Below are positions 34,347 through 46,327 of a stretch of 64,000 nt of DNA, piece by piece. Position numbers and translations under genes: made by a program. Each line of letters opens with the position of its first letter. Positions within the stretch are counted from its first letter, which is position 1. The notes beneath the pieces were generated by a model. It was not told the origin of the DNA and made no database searches. It saw only the letters and a program-made list of their open reading frames with translations. Source of the DNA: an uncultured Azospirillum sp. (GTDB lineage: Bacteria; Pseudomonadota; Alphaproteobacteria; RF32; CAG-239); assembly GCA_947301965.1 (NCBI GenBank), contig CAMYUM010000001.1, forward strand, positions 1 to 64,000. The letters run 5' to 3'.

Positions 34347-36022
34347 CAGTTAAAGTCCTCGTTTACAAATTCATCATTATTTTCTTCAAAGTTTCCGTTT
34401 TCGCCGGAGGCGACTTTGCGCATTAAGGTTTCAATTTTTGCACCTTTAAACTCATTAAGAATCTCCTTAACCAGCGGGTTTTCAGCAACATTCTTTTTGT
34501 CGGCCTCTTTTTGTGCATTTTCAATATTGGCAATGCTTAAGATTACTTCGCCGGGAATAAGGTCGGTTTTCCATTTTTTACCGGTAGCGGCCTCCAAAAA
34601 CTTATTAATGGTAAGTATAACATCGGCAGAAACTCGTTCTGTTGCCTTAAATTTCATTATTCCGTCAGTAAACTCGACTACCTCAATGTCGTTTTTTACA
34701 GTATAAGCAAGGCGCAGTTGCTTATTTTCCTCAAGATAATGAACAAAGTCATTGATTTTTGCAAACGTTGAAGTTGAAGCCGGCGGCGGTGTACTTGAAA
34801 AAGTCGGTTGAGGAGTTGTTTTTGATACAGAATTGATTGGAGCGGCTACGCTAGATTTTTTTTTTACACTCTCGAGCAGCTCTGCCGGAGTTGGTAAATT
34901 GGCCGAATATGCAATGCGAATCAAAACCATCTCAAGCGCATCTATCGGCACGGGAGCATTTTGGACTTCGTTCAAACCTTTTATGAGCATTTGCCAGATT
35001 TTTGACAATAGCGCTACATTTGTTTTTGCAGACGCTGCGTTAAAAAATTCTCGTTCGGTTTCGGAAAGTTTTTCATCCTTCAGCATTGCCGGTATGAGCA
35101 AAACTTTGGTCAACATGTGGGTTATGTTGATTAAATCGTTCAAAATAGCTGTGGGATTAGCCCCGTTTTTATATACCTCTTGAAGTTTTTGGAGCAAATC
35201 GTTCATGTTGCCGCTGATGAGGTGATTAAAAATTTCAAATGCCTGACCGCGATCTGCCATACCCAGCATTTCTTTAACTATGTCTACTCTGACCTTGCCG
35301 CCGCCAAGCGAAATTGCCTGATCTAACAAAGACAGACCATCGCGAGCAGATCCGTCTGCGGCAGAAGCTATCATATGGAGAGCTTCCTCGTCAGCTTTGA
35401 GTTTTTCTTCAGCGACAATCTTATTAAACAGCTTCATTAAATCATCAATTTGCAGGCGCTGCAAATCGAATCGCTGACACCGAGAAAGAACGGTAATCGG
35501 AACCTTGCGAATCTCGGTTGTGGCAAAAATAAATTTTACATGAGCCGGCGGTTCTTCCAAGGTTTTCAGAAGAGCGTTGAAGGCGTTCTTTGACAGCATA
35601 TGAACTTCATCGATGATATATATTTTATAACGACAATTGGTCGGCTTGTAACGAACGCCGTCTAAAATGTCGCGGATATCATCAACACCGGTACGAGATG
35701 CCGCATCGAGTTCCAAAACATCAATATTGCGTCCGGCGGCAATAGATTTGCAATTTTCACAAATATCACAAGGGTGTGTCGTGGGACCGCCTTTTCCGTC
35801 AGGTCCGATACAGTTAAGCGCTTTGGCAATAAGGCGCGCGGTGGTGGTTTTACCCACACCGCGAATTCCGGTCAAAATATATGCATGGTGCAAGCGATTT
35901 GATTTTATGGCGTTGGTAAGTGTCTGCACCAAAGCATCCTGTCCCAGCAAATCTTCAAAATTTTGCGGACGATACTTTCGCGCTAAAACCACATAATTGT
36001 CTTGTTTTTCTTCTTCTGCCAT
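34346..36022 (-). CDS. dnaX: DNA polymerase III subunit gamma/tau
   Basis: DnaX is the clamp-loader ATPase and links it to DnaB and the core polymerase. The 558-residue full-length (tau) protein has RKYRPQNFEDLLGQDALVQTL, the Walker A GIRGVGKTTTARLIAKAL, a four-Cys zinc module (CIGPDGKGG, then CDICENCKSI), the DEVHMLS Walker B motif, and LSRCQRFDL (SRC). The C-terminal 170 residues are specific to tau. At codons 386-389 a run of ten A residues probably makes a truncated gamma form, described separately. The SRP RNA gene lies just upstream, an association seen in many alphaproteobacteria. Confidence 0.96.
   Translation of the reverse strand: MAEEEKQDNYVVLARKYRPQNFEDLLGQDALVQTLTNAIKSNRLHHAYILTGIRGVGKTTTARLIAKALNCIGPDGKGGPTTHPCDICENCKSIAAGRNIDVLELDAASRTGVDDIRDILDGVRYKPTNCRYKIYIIDEVHMLSKNAFNALLKTLEEPPAHVKFIFATTEIRKVPITVLSRCQRFDLQRLQIDDLMKLFNKIVAEEKLKADEEALHMIASAADGSARDGLSLLDQAISLGGGKVRVDIVKEMLGMADRGQAFEIFNHLISGNMNDLLQKLQEVYKNGANPTAILNDLINITHMLTKVLLIPAMLKDEKLSETEREFFNAASAKTNVALLSKIWQMLIKGLNEVQNAPVPIDALEMVLIRIAYSANLPTPAELLESVKKKSSVAAPINSVSKTTPQPTFSSTPPPASTSTFAKINDFVHYLEENKQLRLAYTVKNDIEVVEFTDGIMKFKATERVSADVILTINKFLEAATGKKWKTDLIPGEVILSIANIENAQKEADKKNVAENPLVKEILNEFKGAKIETLMRKVASGENGNFEENNDEFVNEDFN
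34853..34867 (-). promoter_or_regulatory. Probable slippage site in dnaX giving the gamma form
   Basis: On the coding strand the codons GTA AAA AAA AAA (386-389) form a run of ten A residues. If one A is gained or the ribosome moves back one base, the next codons are ATC TAG; if one A is lost, they are AAT CTA GCG TAG. Both alternative frames therefore stop within four codons, giving proteins of about 390 residues that keep clamp-loader domains I-III. This matches how Thermus (polymerase slippage on A9) and E. coli (-1 frameshift on A6G) make gamma. Confidence 0.65.
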
Positions 36023-36039
36023 AATTCACTCAACTCAAA

Positions 36040-36131
36040 AAGGCGGAGGAACACCGACCTCAGGCTGGTTCGTTACGGCTGCTTTCTTCCGAACCTGACC
36101 GGGTTGGCGAACGCTTGACCCGATGCCCTCC
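36040..36131 (-). ncRNA. ffs: Signal recognition particle RNA (4.5S type)
   Basis: The minus strand contains the conserved SRP RNA core GGTCAGGTTCGGAAGAAAGC and AGCCGTAACG, which forms the Ffh-binding hairpin with its GGAA-type loop. The outer ends pair GGAGG (5') with CCTCC (3') and the 3' end runs into five T residues, a terminator. The length of about 90 bases fits the small bacterial form without an Alu domain. It lies about 18 bases upstream of dnaX. Confidence 0.92.
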
Positions 36132-36197
36132 ATAACAGTAATTCACATAAGGGCAGATTTTGTTCTTAATTTCAAGTAAAAAATCCGCTCTATCCCA

Positions 36198-37529
36198 TTA
36201 ATATTGATATATTGAATTGCCTTCAATGTATCCTCTAAGCGGGCGACCAAAAATTTCTGTCTCTGCTTCTTGTGGGTCTTTGCCCAAAATTAACGGCGCG
36301 TTTCCGTCGTACAGTGACGCCGCATCAATGCCGTCAAGAGTGTCAGGGTCAGCAACAAACTTGCGCGGGGCGGAATCGACAACAACATCTGCCGACGGAG
36401 TAATTTGCATTATGTCCAAACTGTGTTGGTTTTTACCGTTAGCAAAAAAGCGAAAGGCTCCGTTAATACCTACAAATCCGTCAGGACTGGTAATGGCTTC
36501 ATCAAGATTGTAGGGGTTTCTTTTGGCAAGCGCCGACGATAAAGCCACGGCATCATAAGCAAGAGCAAAAATACCACTTGGATATGTGCCGTACATTGAT
36601 TGATATTTTTTATTAAAATAGGCACTGTGGCTACGCGACAACGCAGGGTATACCGCTTTGTTTAAGGTTGTTTCTTTGTTCAGGTTGGTGTTTTCCCATA
36701 CAGATGTTCCCAAAAACATTACATCGGGATAAAAGACATCATAGTATCCAAACATTGCGGTTGCGGATTTTAGACGGCTTCCGGACTCCGGAACAATAAC
36801 CGCGTCAAAATTTGCTCCCCGAGATTTTTCACCGTTTGAAGAAGACGGGCGACTGTCATATTCGCTTATTTTGCGAATGATGTCGGAAAAATCTGTCGTG
36901 TTTGGCGGATAAAATGCTATTTTAGAGACTGTTCCACCGTATTTTTTAGCGGCTTTTACCGCAGATTTAGCAACGGCTGTGCCGGTTGCATTGTCTGGCA
37001 GTAAAAGTGCAAAACGAGAGCGACCTTTTTGTGCGGCGTGAGAAATTATGCGATTAACCTGTTCCTCAATAAGCAAACCGATTGTATAAACCTGAGGCTG
37101 AAGAATGGCATCATTGGTTGAAAAAGCAATTACGGGAATGTCGTGTTTGCGGGTCTGATAAGATATGGCCTCAACTTCACTCGACATTAGCGGACCGATA
37201 ATCATTTTGACTCGTTGGTTGATGGCGTTTTCTACGGCTATACGTGCGCCCTCGGGGGTGCTTCTGGTGTCGTAAAACTGCAAAATGAGGTTGGGGTTAT
37301 TTATATCTTCAAGAGCTATCATGGTAGCGTTTTTAAGCCCCTGTCCGACAGCGGCGGCATCACCGCTCAACGGCAACAAAACACCAACCCTGAAACTTGA
37401 TTTTGTAATAAAATTTTCTTCACTGATTTGGGTGGTATTGTCAGAAAAACGACCGGTAGATGTAATCATCGGAGCGCGACAGGAAGCAATAAAAACCACC
37501 ATCGCCAAAATGTAAATTTTTTTAAACAC
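36198..37529 (-). CDS. LpoA/LppC-like lipoprotein (penicillin-binding protein activator, periplasmic-binding fold)
   Basis: The 443-residue protein starts with a lipoprotein signal (KIYILAMVVFIASC, lipobox IASC) and has a periplasmic-binding-protein type 1 fold: FRVGVLLPLSGDAAAVGQGLKNATMIALEDIN, then MIIGPLMSSEVEAIS and VIAFSTNDAILQPQVY. This is the domain of LpoA, the outer-membrane activator of PBP1A in enterics, without the N-terminal TPR domain. The GTG at 37529 is chosen because it gives a normal lipoprotein signal; the frame is open further upstream but overlaps rsmI. It is divergent from rsmI, the conserved arrangement. PBP1A (13652-15496) is a plausible partner. Confidence 0.85.
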   Translation of the reverse strand: MFKKIYILAMVVFIASCRAPMITSTGRFSDNTTQISEENFITKSSFRVGVLLPLSGDAAAVGQGLKNATMIALEDINNPNLILQFYDTRSTPEGARIAVENAINQRVKMIIGPLMSSEVEAISYQTRKHDIPVIAFSTNDAILQPQVYTIGLLIEEQVNRIISHAAQKGRSRFALLLPDNATGTAVAKSAVKAAKKYGGTVSKIAFYPPNTTDFSDIIRKISEYDSRPSSSNGEKSRGANFDAVIVPESGSRLKSATAMFGYYDVFYPDVMFLGTSVWENTNLNKETTLNKAVYPALSRSHSAYFNKKYQSMYGTYPSGIFALAYDAVALSSALAKRNPYNLDEAITSPDGFVGINGAFRFFANGKNQHSLDIMQITPSADVVVDSAPRKFVADPDTLDGIDAASLYDGNAPLILGKDPQEAETEIFGRPLRGYIEGNSIYQY

Positions 37530-37600
37530 TTGCTTTTTATCCCAAAATATAAAACAATACGAGTAATTTAAATTAAAAAACACGGAATGTAAATAAAGAA

Positions 37601-38443
37601 ATGACAAGCGGATTGTATATTGTTGCCACACCTATAGGAAACATCTCTGATATTTCAGACAGGGCAAAAACAATTTTGGGCGAAGCTGATGTTTTGGCCT
37701 GTGAAGATACGCGTGTTACAAAAAAATTGCTGACTTTGCTTAATATCGGATTTGCAAACAAAAAATTTATTACTTTTCACGACCACAACGAACAAGAAAA
37801 AACTCAAGAGATAGTTGATTTGGTCAATCAAGGGCTGTGCGTGGCACAAGTCAGCGACGCAGGATCGCCTTTGATTTCTGATCCGGGATATAAGTTGATA
37901 AAACAATGTCATGAGCAAAATATTCCGTTTGCCGTGGTGCCGGGATGCTGTGCAATAATCTGCGCTTTGCAAATGTCGGGGTTGCCTACCAATCGTTTTA
38001 TGTTTGCCGGTTTTGTGCCAAACAAAGACAAAGCTCGTGAGGATTTGTTTAAGGAGCTGGCTCCGATAAACACAACTTTGGTGTTTTATGAAACCGCTCC
38101 GCGGTTACTGAAAACATTGGCTGTTGCTAAAAATGTTTTTGCGAATCGAGAATTTGCAATTGCAAGAGAAATTACCAAAATCTACGAGGAATGCAAAACC
38201 GGCGCGGCAGACGAAATTATTGCCCATTTTGAAAAAAATCCTCCGAAGGGTGAGATTGTGTTTATGGTCGCGCCACCGTCCGATGAGTGTGTATCTGAGG
38301 TTGATGCAGAAAAACTTTTGCGGCAAAAAATGAAAAAAATGCCTTTAAAAACAGCCGTAAACGAGGTTGTGGCAGAGCACCGGCTCAACAAAAACGAGGT
38401 TTATAAACTGGCGGTAAAAATCAAAAATGAACAACAGGCTTAG
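37601..38443 (+). CDS. rsmI: 16S rRNA (cytidine-1402-2'-O)-methyltransferase RsmI
   Basis: RsmI methylates the 2'-OH of C1402 in the decoding centre of 16S rRNA. The 280-residue protein has GLYIVATPIGNISDISDRA, ACEDTRVTKKLL, VSDAGSPLISDPGYKL and FYETAPRLLKTL, the tetrapyrrole-methylase-fold motifs of this family. yraN overlaps its end by 17 bases, as in many bacteria. Confidence 0.95.
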   Translation: MTSGLYIVATPIGNISDISDRAKTILGEADVLACEDTRVTKKLLTLLNIGFANKKFITFHDHNEQEKTQEIVDLVNQGLCVAQVSDAGSPLISDPGYKLIKQCHEQNIPFAVVPGCCAIICALQMSGLPTNRFMFAGFVPNKDKAREDLFKELAPINTTLVFYETAPRLLKTLAVAKNVFANREFAIAREITKIYEECKTGAADEIIAHFEKNPPKGEIVFMVAPPSDECVSEVDAEKLLRQKMKKMPLKTAVNEVVAEHRLNKNEVYKLAVKIKNEQQA

Positions 38444-38783
38444 CGGAAAAATTGCAGAAACAGCAGCGGCTGTATATTTTTTGTTGCACGGTTTTAGAGT
38501 TGTTGCGCGAAATTATGTTACCGGCAAAAGAACCGGCGCCGGAGAAGTTGATTTGATTGTTGCCAAAAAGAAACTGATTGTTTTTGTTGAGGTAAAAAAG
38601 CGCTCCGGTATTGATGATGCCGCATATGCTATTTTGCCACAACAGCAACAGCGAATTTGGAGAGCGGCGGAAAATTTTATAAAAAATAATCCGCAATTTG
38701 ATGATTTTGATGTGCGTTTTGACGCTTTTTTAGTCAGCTCAAAGCTGTCTTTCAGACACATTGCCGACGCTTGGCGAAAATAG
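38427..38783 (+). CDS. YraN-family (UPF0102) nuclease-fold protein
   Basis: The 118-residue protein has the restriction-endonuclease-like core of the UPF0102 family: KIAETAAAVYFLLHGFRVVARNYV, then GAGEVDLIVAKKKLIVFVEVKKR, where the E-x-D and E-x-K residues are a classic metal site. The family is thought to be a nuclease or resolvase but is not well characterised. It is coupled to rsmI. Confidence 0.9.
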   Translation: MNNRLSGKIAETAAAVYFLLHGFRVVARNYVTGKRTGAGEVDLIVAKKKLIVFVEVKKRSGIDDAAYAILPQQQQRIWRAAENFIKNNPQFDDFDVRFDAFLVSSKLSFRHIADAWRK

Positions 38784-38860
38784 AAAAACTCAATAAAAAA
38801 TCTTGGCTAATACATATTTGTAAACTATATTAGAGCATAATATTGTTGAGGAGAGTTGCA

Positions 38861-41608
38861 ATGGCTGAAAAAATCTGTTTGGTTGACGGTTCGGGGTATA
38901 TTTTCAGAGCCTTTTACGGCCTGCCGCCGATGACGGCTCCTGATGGAACCCCGGTTAATGCCGTATACGGCTTTACCAATATGTTTATGAGGCTGACAAC
39001 CAAATTTGATTGCAACTACAACCTGGTACTGTTTGACGCTAAAAGAAAAAATTTTCGCAACGATATTTTTCCTGATTATAAGGCAAACAGAGCCGAGCCT
39101 CCGGAAGAATTAATTCCTCAATTTCCGATTATTCGAGAAGTTGTAGATGCGCTTAATTTAAATCATTTGGAAATCGAGGGATATGAAGCAGACGATTTGA
39201 TCGCAACCTATGCCCAACAAGCCCTTGATGCCGGCATGGAAGCAATTATTGTTTCGGCAGACAAAGATTTGATGCAATTAATCCGGCCGGGGGTTACTTT
39301 TTATGATCCGATGAAAGACAAATTTTTTACACCCGACGATGTTAAAGAAAAATTCGGCGTTTATCCGGAAAAAGTTGTTGATGTGCAGGCGCTTTCCGGA
39401 GACAGCACAGATAATATTCCGGGAGTGCCGGGAATCGGTCCAAAAACGGCGGCAGATCTTGTAAATACTTTCGGCTCTTTGGCCGAAGTGTTGGCTCATG
39501 CCGGCGAAATAAAACAAAACAAGCGGCGAGAAACTTTGTTGGCAAATATTGAAAATGCTCAAATTTCTCTCAAGCTTGTAACGCTCAAAAACAACGTTCC
39601 GGTTGAAAACGCGGTAACCTATTACAGACATCGTTGTCCTGATTTGTCCGTTGCCCAAAATTTTATTGAAAAATACGGCTTTAACAGCTTGAAAATACGG
39701 TTGGCAAAGTGGGTGGAAGAACAGTGTCAAAAAGCCGGTGTAACCTCACAGACTTCAAAACCAGAAATAAAAATAAACTATCAGCTGATTGAAAACGAAA
39801 AAGACTTGGTCTTGTGGCTCAAAAGCCATATGCAAAAACAAATGCTTGCTATTAAGGTCCTGTCTACGGGAAACAATCCGGTTTTTGATGTTCCGCTCGG
39901 TGTTGCTTTGGCCGCTGATGAAGGTACGGCCGCCTATATCCCGATTAAAAACGAAACGCCCGGACAAACTTTGGATTTGTTCAGTTCCGCATTAAACAAA
40001 AAGCAGGGGTTGAGCGCCAAACAGCTCACCGATTGTATGCTTGAGGTTTTAAATTCTCAATCAGTCCTCAAAATCGGACACAATCTTAAATTGGATATGC
40101 ACTTTTTTGACGGAATCTGCGACGGAAAAACAAAAATTTTTCCCTATGACGATATTGCGGTAATGTCATACGTTTTGGATTCATCTGTTCATACCCACGA
40201 TTTGCAGACTTTGGCCGAAATGTTTTTGGATTATAAAATGCAGAATCCCGACGAAATTTTTGGTGTGGGCAAACAACGCATTGATCCCGACAGTGTTGAT
40301 AAAAATGTTTTGTGTAAATATATGTGCGAACAGGCAGATTTTGTTTTCAGGCTTTGGAGCGTGTTAAGAAATCGACTGCTCGGTGAGCATATGGTAACCG
40401 TTTATGAGCATTTTGACCGCCCTTTGGTTGCAACATTGTTTGAAATGGAAAAAAACGGCGTAACCGTAAATGTTAAGCAACTGGCAGAACTGAGCCGTCA
40501 ACTTGAACAACGGCAACAGGATATTGAAAAAGAAATTTTTGCTTTGGCCGGAGAAACTTTTAATATCGGATCTCCAAAACAAATCGGTGAAATTTTATAT
40601 AACAAATTGAAACTGAGCTCCAAAAAGCATACCAGCGGAAATTTTCAAACCGGCGCAGAGGTGTTGGAACAGTTGGCGGAAGAACATCCTTTGCCGGCAA
40701 AAATTTTGGAATGGAGAGCGATAAACAAACTAAAAACAACCTATACCGATACCCTGCTCCAACAACTGGATAAAAACAATCGGGTTCATACAACTTATGA
40801 TCAGACAAACGTCAACACCGGAAGATTGTCGTCAAACAATCCGAATTTGCAAAATATTCCTATTCGCAGTGATGACGGGCAAAAAATAAGACAGTGTTTT
40901 GTGGCGGCTCCGGGGCATAAACTTATATCCGCAGATTATTCTCAGGTTGAATTAAGGTTGTTGGCGGTTTTGGCCGATGTTAAGGCTTTGAAAGAGGCTT
41001 TTACCGACAAAATAGACGTGCATACTGCAACCGCCATGAAAGTTTTCGGGCTGAAAAAAGAAGAAGTTACCCCGGTTATAAGACGACATTCCAAGGCGAT
41101 TAATTTCGGAATTATTTACGGTATTTCACAATACGGATTATCAAAACAAATCGGGGTTGCTCCGGCAGAAGCAAAGCAATATATAGATGCGTATTTTGCG
41201 CAAATGCCGGAAATAAAAGTTTTTATGGAAAAGAGTATTGATTTTGCACACAAACACGGCTACGTCGTCACTCCCTTCGGCAGAAAATGCGCTATTTTAG
41301 GGATTAATGAAAAAAATCACCGCGTATTGTCTTTTGCGGAAAGAGCCGCCATGAATGCTCCGTTGCAAGGCGGTGCCGCCGACATTATGAAACGAGCCAT
41401 GAACAATATGTACAAAGCCTTGATTGATGGAAAATTTAAATCAAAAATTTTGCTGCAAGTGCATGATGAAATGGTGATAGAAGCTCCCGATGACGAGGTT
41501 GAAACCGTTGCCGCGTTGCTGAAAAACACCATGGAAAGCGCCGTAAATTATGATGTTAAATTTATAGCCGAAGTCGGAATCGGCGACAACTGGCGCGACG
41601 CTCATTAA
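38861..41608 (+). CDS. polA: DNA polymerase I (5' nuclease, polymerase; proofreading domain degenerate)
   Basis: PolA fills gaps and removes RNA primers. The 915-residue protein has an intact 5' nuclease domain (DGSGYIFRAFYGLPPM, VVDVQALSGDSTDNIPGVPGIGPKTAADL) and an intact polymerase domain (motif A DYSQVELR, motif B RRHSKAINFGIIYG, motif C QVHDEMVIEAPDDEV). The middle 3'-5' exonuclease domain keeps the GHNLKLDMHFF motif but lacks the Exo I D-x-E (AIKVLSTG near residue 330) and has YMCEQAD instead of Y-x3-D, so proofreading is probably lost. The ATG at 38861 with GAGGAGAG upstream is the start. Confidence 0.95.
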   Translation: MAEKICLVDGSGYIFRAFYGLPPMTAPDGTPVNAVYGFTNMFMRLTTKFDCNYNLVLFDAKRKNFRNDIFPDYKANRAEPPEELIPQFPIIREVVDALNLNHLEIEGYEADDLIATYAQQALDAGMEAIIVSADKDLMQLIRPGVTFYDPMKDKFFTPDDVKEKFGVYPEKVVDVQALSGDSTDNIPGVPGIGPKTAADLVNTFGSLAEVLAHAGEIKQNKRRETLLANIENAQISLKLVTLKNNVPVENAVTYYRHRCPDLSVAQNFIEKYGFNSLKIRLAKWVEEQCQKAGVTSQTSKPEIKINYQLIENEKDLVLWLKSHMQKQMLAIKVLSTGNNPVFDVPLGVALAADEGTAAYIPIKNETPGQTLDLFSSALNKKQGLSAKQLTDCMLEVLNSQSVLKIGHNLKLDMHFFDGICDGKTKIFPYDDIAVMSYVLDSSVHTHDLQTLAEMFLDYKMQNPDEIFGVGKQRIDPDSVDKNVLCKYMCEQADFVFRLWSVLRNRLLGEHMVTVYEHFDRPLVATLFEMEKNGVTVNVKQLAELSRQLEQRQQDIEKEIFALAGETFNIGSPKQIGEILYNKLKLSSKKHTSGNFQTGAEVLEQLAEEHPLPAKILEWRAINKLKTTYTDTLLQQLDKNNRVHTTYDQTNVNTGRLSSNNPNLQNIPIRSDDGQKIRQCFVAAPGHKLISADYSQVELRLLAVLADVKALKEAFTDKIDVHTATAMKVFGLKKEEVTPVIRRHSKAINFGIIYGISQYGLSKQIGVAPAEAKQYIDAYFAQMPEIKVFMEKSIDFAHKHGYVVTPFGRKCAILGINEKNHRVLSFAERAAMNAPLQGGAADIMKRAMNNMYKALIDGKFKSKILLQVHDEMVIEAPDDEVETVAALLKNTMESAVNYDVKFIAEVGIGDNWRDAH

Positions 41609-41701
41609 AAAACGCCTAAACACTATGAAAAATATACACAAAACGGTTAATTTTTGTGAGTTTTTGCTATGTTTTTTTTCAAAATGTTGTATAGTAATTA
41701 A

Positions 41702-44191
<2,490 letters not shown>

Positions 44192-44208
44192 GAAAACGCC
44201 AAAAATAA

Positions 44209-44238
44209 AAACCGGCATCTTTCGGTGCCGGTTTTTTT
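44209..44238 (+). terminator. Rho-independent terminator after gyrB
   Basis: AACCGGCA pairs with TGCCGGTT around a short loop and is followed by seven T residues; A residues on the left may make it work in both directions. Confidence 0.9.
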
Positions 44239-44250
44239 GATGCAAAAAAA

Positions 44251-44934
44251 CTATTCTACGTTCATTTCAATCAGGCGGTCGAGGCTGTTCTGTTCCGATT
44301 TATTGTAGCCGTCAGCCCCCTTGTCCGTCTTTTTGGTATCTTTATCGCTTTTCTTTTCAACTTTGGGCTGTACAAGCTTGTTAAACAAATTATCCATATC
44401 TTCGGATATTACTTTTTCTTCTTTTTTGTCTTTGTTATCTTTTTCCGCATCTTTGGTAATGATGTCTTTAGGTATTAGTTTTTCTATCGGTTCGGCAAAA
44501 GTTCCGGCCAACTGGAAATATTTCGATTGTTTAAATATTTCGGGCTGTTCTTCAGCCGGAATTATCCACCCGACCATAATGTTAAACAAAATTACTAAAA
44601 TACACGCTCTTATAACACCAAAGAAAAGTCCTAATGTGCGGTCAAGCGAACTAAGTTTGCTGGAGCGAATTTTATCAATTATGCTGGAAGTTATTATAAT
44701 CCAAAGAATAAAGAAAATAACAAAAATCAGCAGTGCCGAGGTTATGATTGCCATTGTGTCGTCTTCAACGCGTGTTTGAACAAGCGGCTTTACAATCGGC
44801 AACATAAAAACGATTACCACAACCGACAAAAACCACCCGATAATAGAAAGGACCTCTTTTATCAGGCCGCGATTAAGAGCGATAAGCGCCGATATTGCTA
44901 CAACAACTAATATGCATAAATCAAGATTATTCAT
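44251..44934 (-). CDS. CvpA-family membrane protein
   Basis: The 227-residue protein has four hydrophobic segments (LDLCILVVVAISALIAL, VVIVFMLPIV, IITSALLIFVIFFILWIII, FFGVIRACILVILFNIMVGW) and the CvpA signature NRGLIKEVLSIIGWFLSV. CvpA proteins are inner-membrane proteins first linked to colicin V export; the cellular role is uncertain. The charged C-terminal tail of about 80 residues is Lys/Glu/Asp-rich. It follows radA by 11 bases; the radA-cvpA pair is conserved in alphaproteobacteria, usually followed by purF, which is absent here. Confidence 0.85.
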   Translation of the reverse strand: MNNLDLCILVVVAISALIALNRGLIKEVLSIIGWFLSVVVIVFMLPIVKPLVQTRVEDDTMAIITSALLIFVIFFILWIIITSSIIDKIRSSKLSSLDRTLGLFFGVIRACILVILFNIMVGWIIPAEEQPEIFKQSKYFQLAGTFAEPIEKLIPKDIITKDAEKDNKDKKEEKVISEDMDNLFNKLVQPKVEKKSDKDTKKTDKGADGYNKSEQNSLDRLIEMNVE

Positions 44935-44945
44935 AACAAAATTCC

Positions 44946-46319
44946 TTAGTTGAACCAGTTGATCAGCTTTTGAACATTGCCGATTTCGTGCAAAGATATG
45001 TTCTTTGATGACAGTTTTTTGTCGTTTTTATATTGAGCCGGAACGATTGCACTCTTAAAACCGAGTTTTCCGGCTTCTTTCAGGCGCAATGTCGGTTGGC
45101 TTACGGCGCGGATTTCACCAGACAAACCGATCTCACCAAAAATAACCATGTCAGCAGGCAGCGGACGATTGGTCAACGATGAAATGATGGCCATTGCTAC
45201 CGCTAAATCGGCGGCCGGTTCCGATATTTTTAAGCCTCCGGCTATGTTTAAATAAACATCTTGGCTGCTTAAATTTAATCCGCCTCGCGCTTCCAAAACG
45301 GCAAGCACCATCGCTAAACGTCCCGAATCCCAGCCGACAACCGCTCTTTTGGGGCTGGCATAGCCGGTTTGACTGACCAGTGCTTGTATTTCTACCAATA
45401 CCGGTCTTGAGCCTTCTATCCCGGCAAAAACACAAGAGCCGGATATGTTGCCCTGGCGCTCTGCCAAAAACAGAGCCGATGGGTTTTCTACTTCAACCAG
45501 CCCCTTATCCTGCATTTCAAAAACGCCGATTTCGTCAGTAGCGCCATAACGATTTTTTACTGCACGTAAAATGCGGAATTGGTGACCGCGCTCACCCTCA
45601 AAGTACAAAACGGTATCAACCATATGTTCAAGCACGCGAGGACCGGCAATAGAACCCTGTTTGGTAACATGACCGACTAAAAAGAGCACAAAACCTTTGC
45701 GTTTGGCAATTTTTATCAATTCGTATGCGCAGGCTCGTACCTGAGATACGCTTCCCGGAGTTGATTCTGCCTCTTCCAAATACATCGTTTGAATGGAGTC
45801 AATCACAACTATTTTGGCATTGGTTTTCTCAAGAGTATCAACAATATCTTTGACATCTGTTGCTGAGGCAAGATTAACCGGCGATTGGTCAAGTTCAAGA
45901 CGTTTGGCGCGAATCCGAACCTGGTCTAACGCCTCTTCTCCAGATATGTAGTAGCATTCCGGATGTTCGGGGGAACAGGCTATGCTGGCACAGGCCTGTA
46001 ATAATAGTGTTGACTTGCCGATACCGGGGTCGCCACCAACCAAAATTACCGATCCGGCAACCAGCCCTCCGCCGCTTACACGATCAAGTTCTTTTATGCC
46101 GGTTGATATGCGCTCAATGTTTTGAGAAACACCGCTTAAGGAAACAAAATCTATCATCTTCCCTTTATGTTTGGGGTGAAAATTTGAAAAACCTTCACCT
46201 CCGACATGCTCTTCAATGATTGTGTTCCATTCGCCGCAAGAATCACATTTGCCTTGCCATTTTGGATATGCGGCACCGCAATTTTGGCACAGGTATTGGA
46301 CAGATGATTTTTTGACCAT
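44946..46319 (-). CDS. radA: DNA repair protein RadA
   Basis: RadA is a RecA-like helicase that drives branch migration. The 457-residue protein has the N-terminal zinc site (CQNCGAAYPKWQGKCDSCGEWN), the Walker A GGDPGIGKSTLLLQ, the RadA-specific KNRYG motif (in AVKNRYGATDEIGVF) and a Lon-like C-terminal domain (NIAGGLKISEPAADLAVAMAI). A clear AGGAG precedes the ATG. It lies 8 bases after the start of the divergently non-overlapping mlaF on the same strand and heads a gene set with cvpA. Confidence 0.96.
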   Translation of the reverse strand: MVKKSSVQYLCQNCGAAYPKWQGKCDSCGEWNTIIEEHVGGEGFSNFHPKHKGKMIDFVSLSGVSQNIERISTGIKELDRVSGGGLVAGSVILVGGDPGIGKSTLLLQACASIACSPEHPECYYISGEEALDQVRIRAKRLELDQSPVNLASATDVKDIVDTLEKTNAKIVVIDSIQTMYLEEAESTPGSVSQVRACAYELIKIAKRKGFVLFLVGHVTKQGSIAGPRVLEHMVDTVLYFEGERGHQFRILRAVKNRYGATDEIGVFEMQDKGLVEVENPSALFLAERQGNISGSCVFAGIEGSRPVLVEIQALVSQTGYASPKRAVVGWDSGRLAMVLAVLEARGGLNLSSQDVYLNIAGGLKISEPAADLAVAMAIISSLTNRPLPADMVIFGEIGLSGEIRAVSQPTLRLKEAGKLGFKSAIVPAQYKNDKKLSSKNISLHEIGNVQKLINWFN

Positions 46320-46327
46320 ATTTGCTC

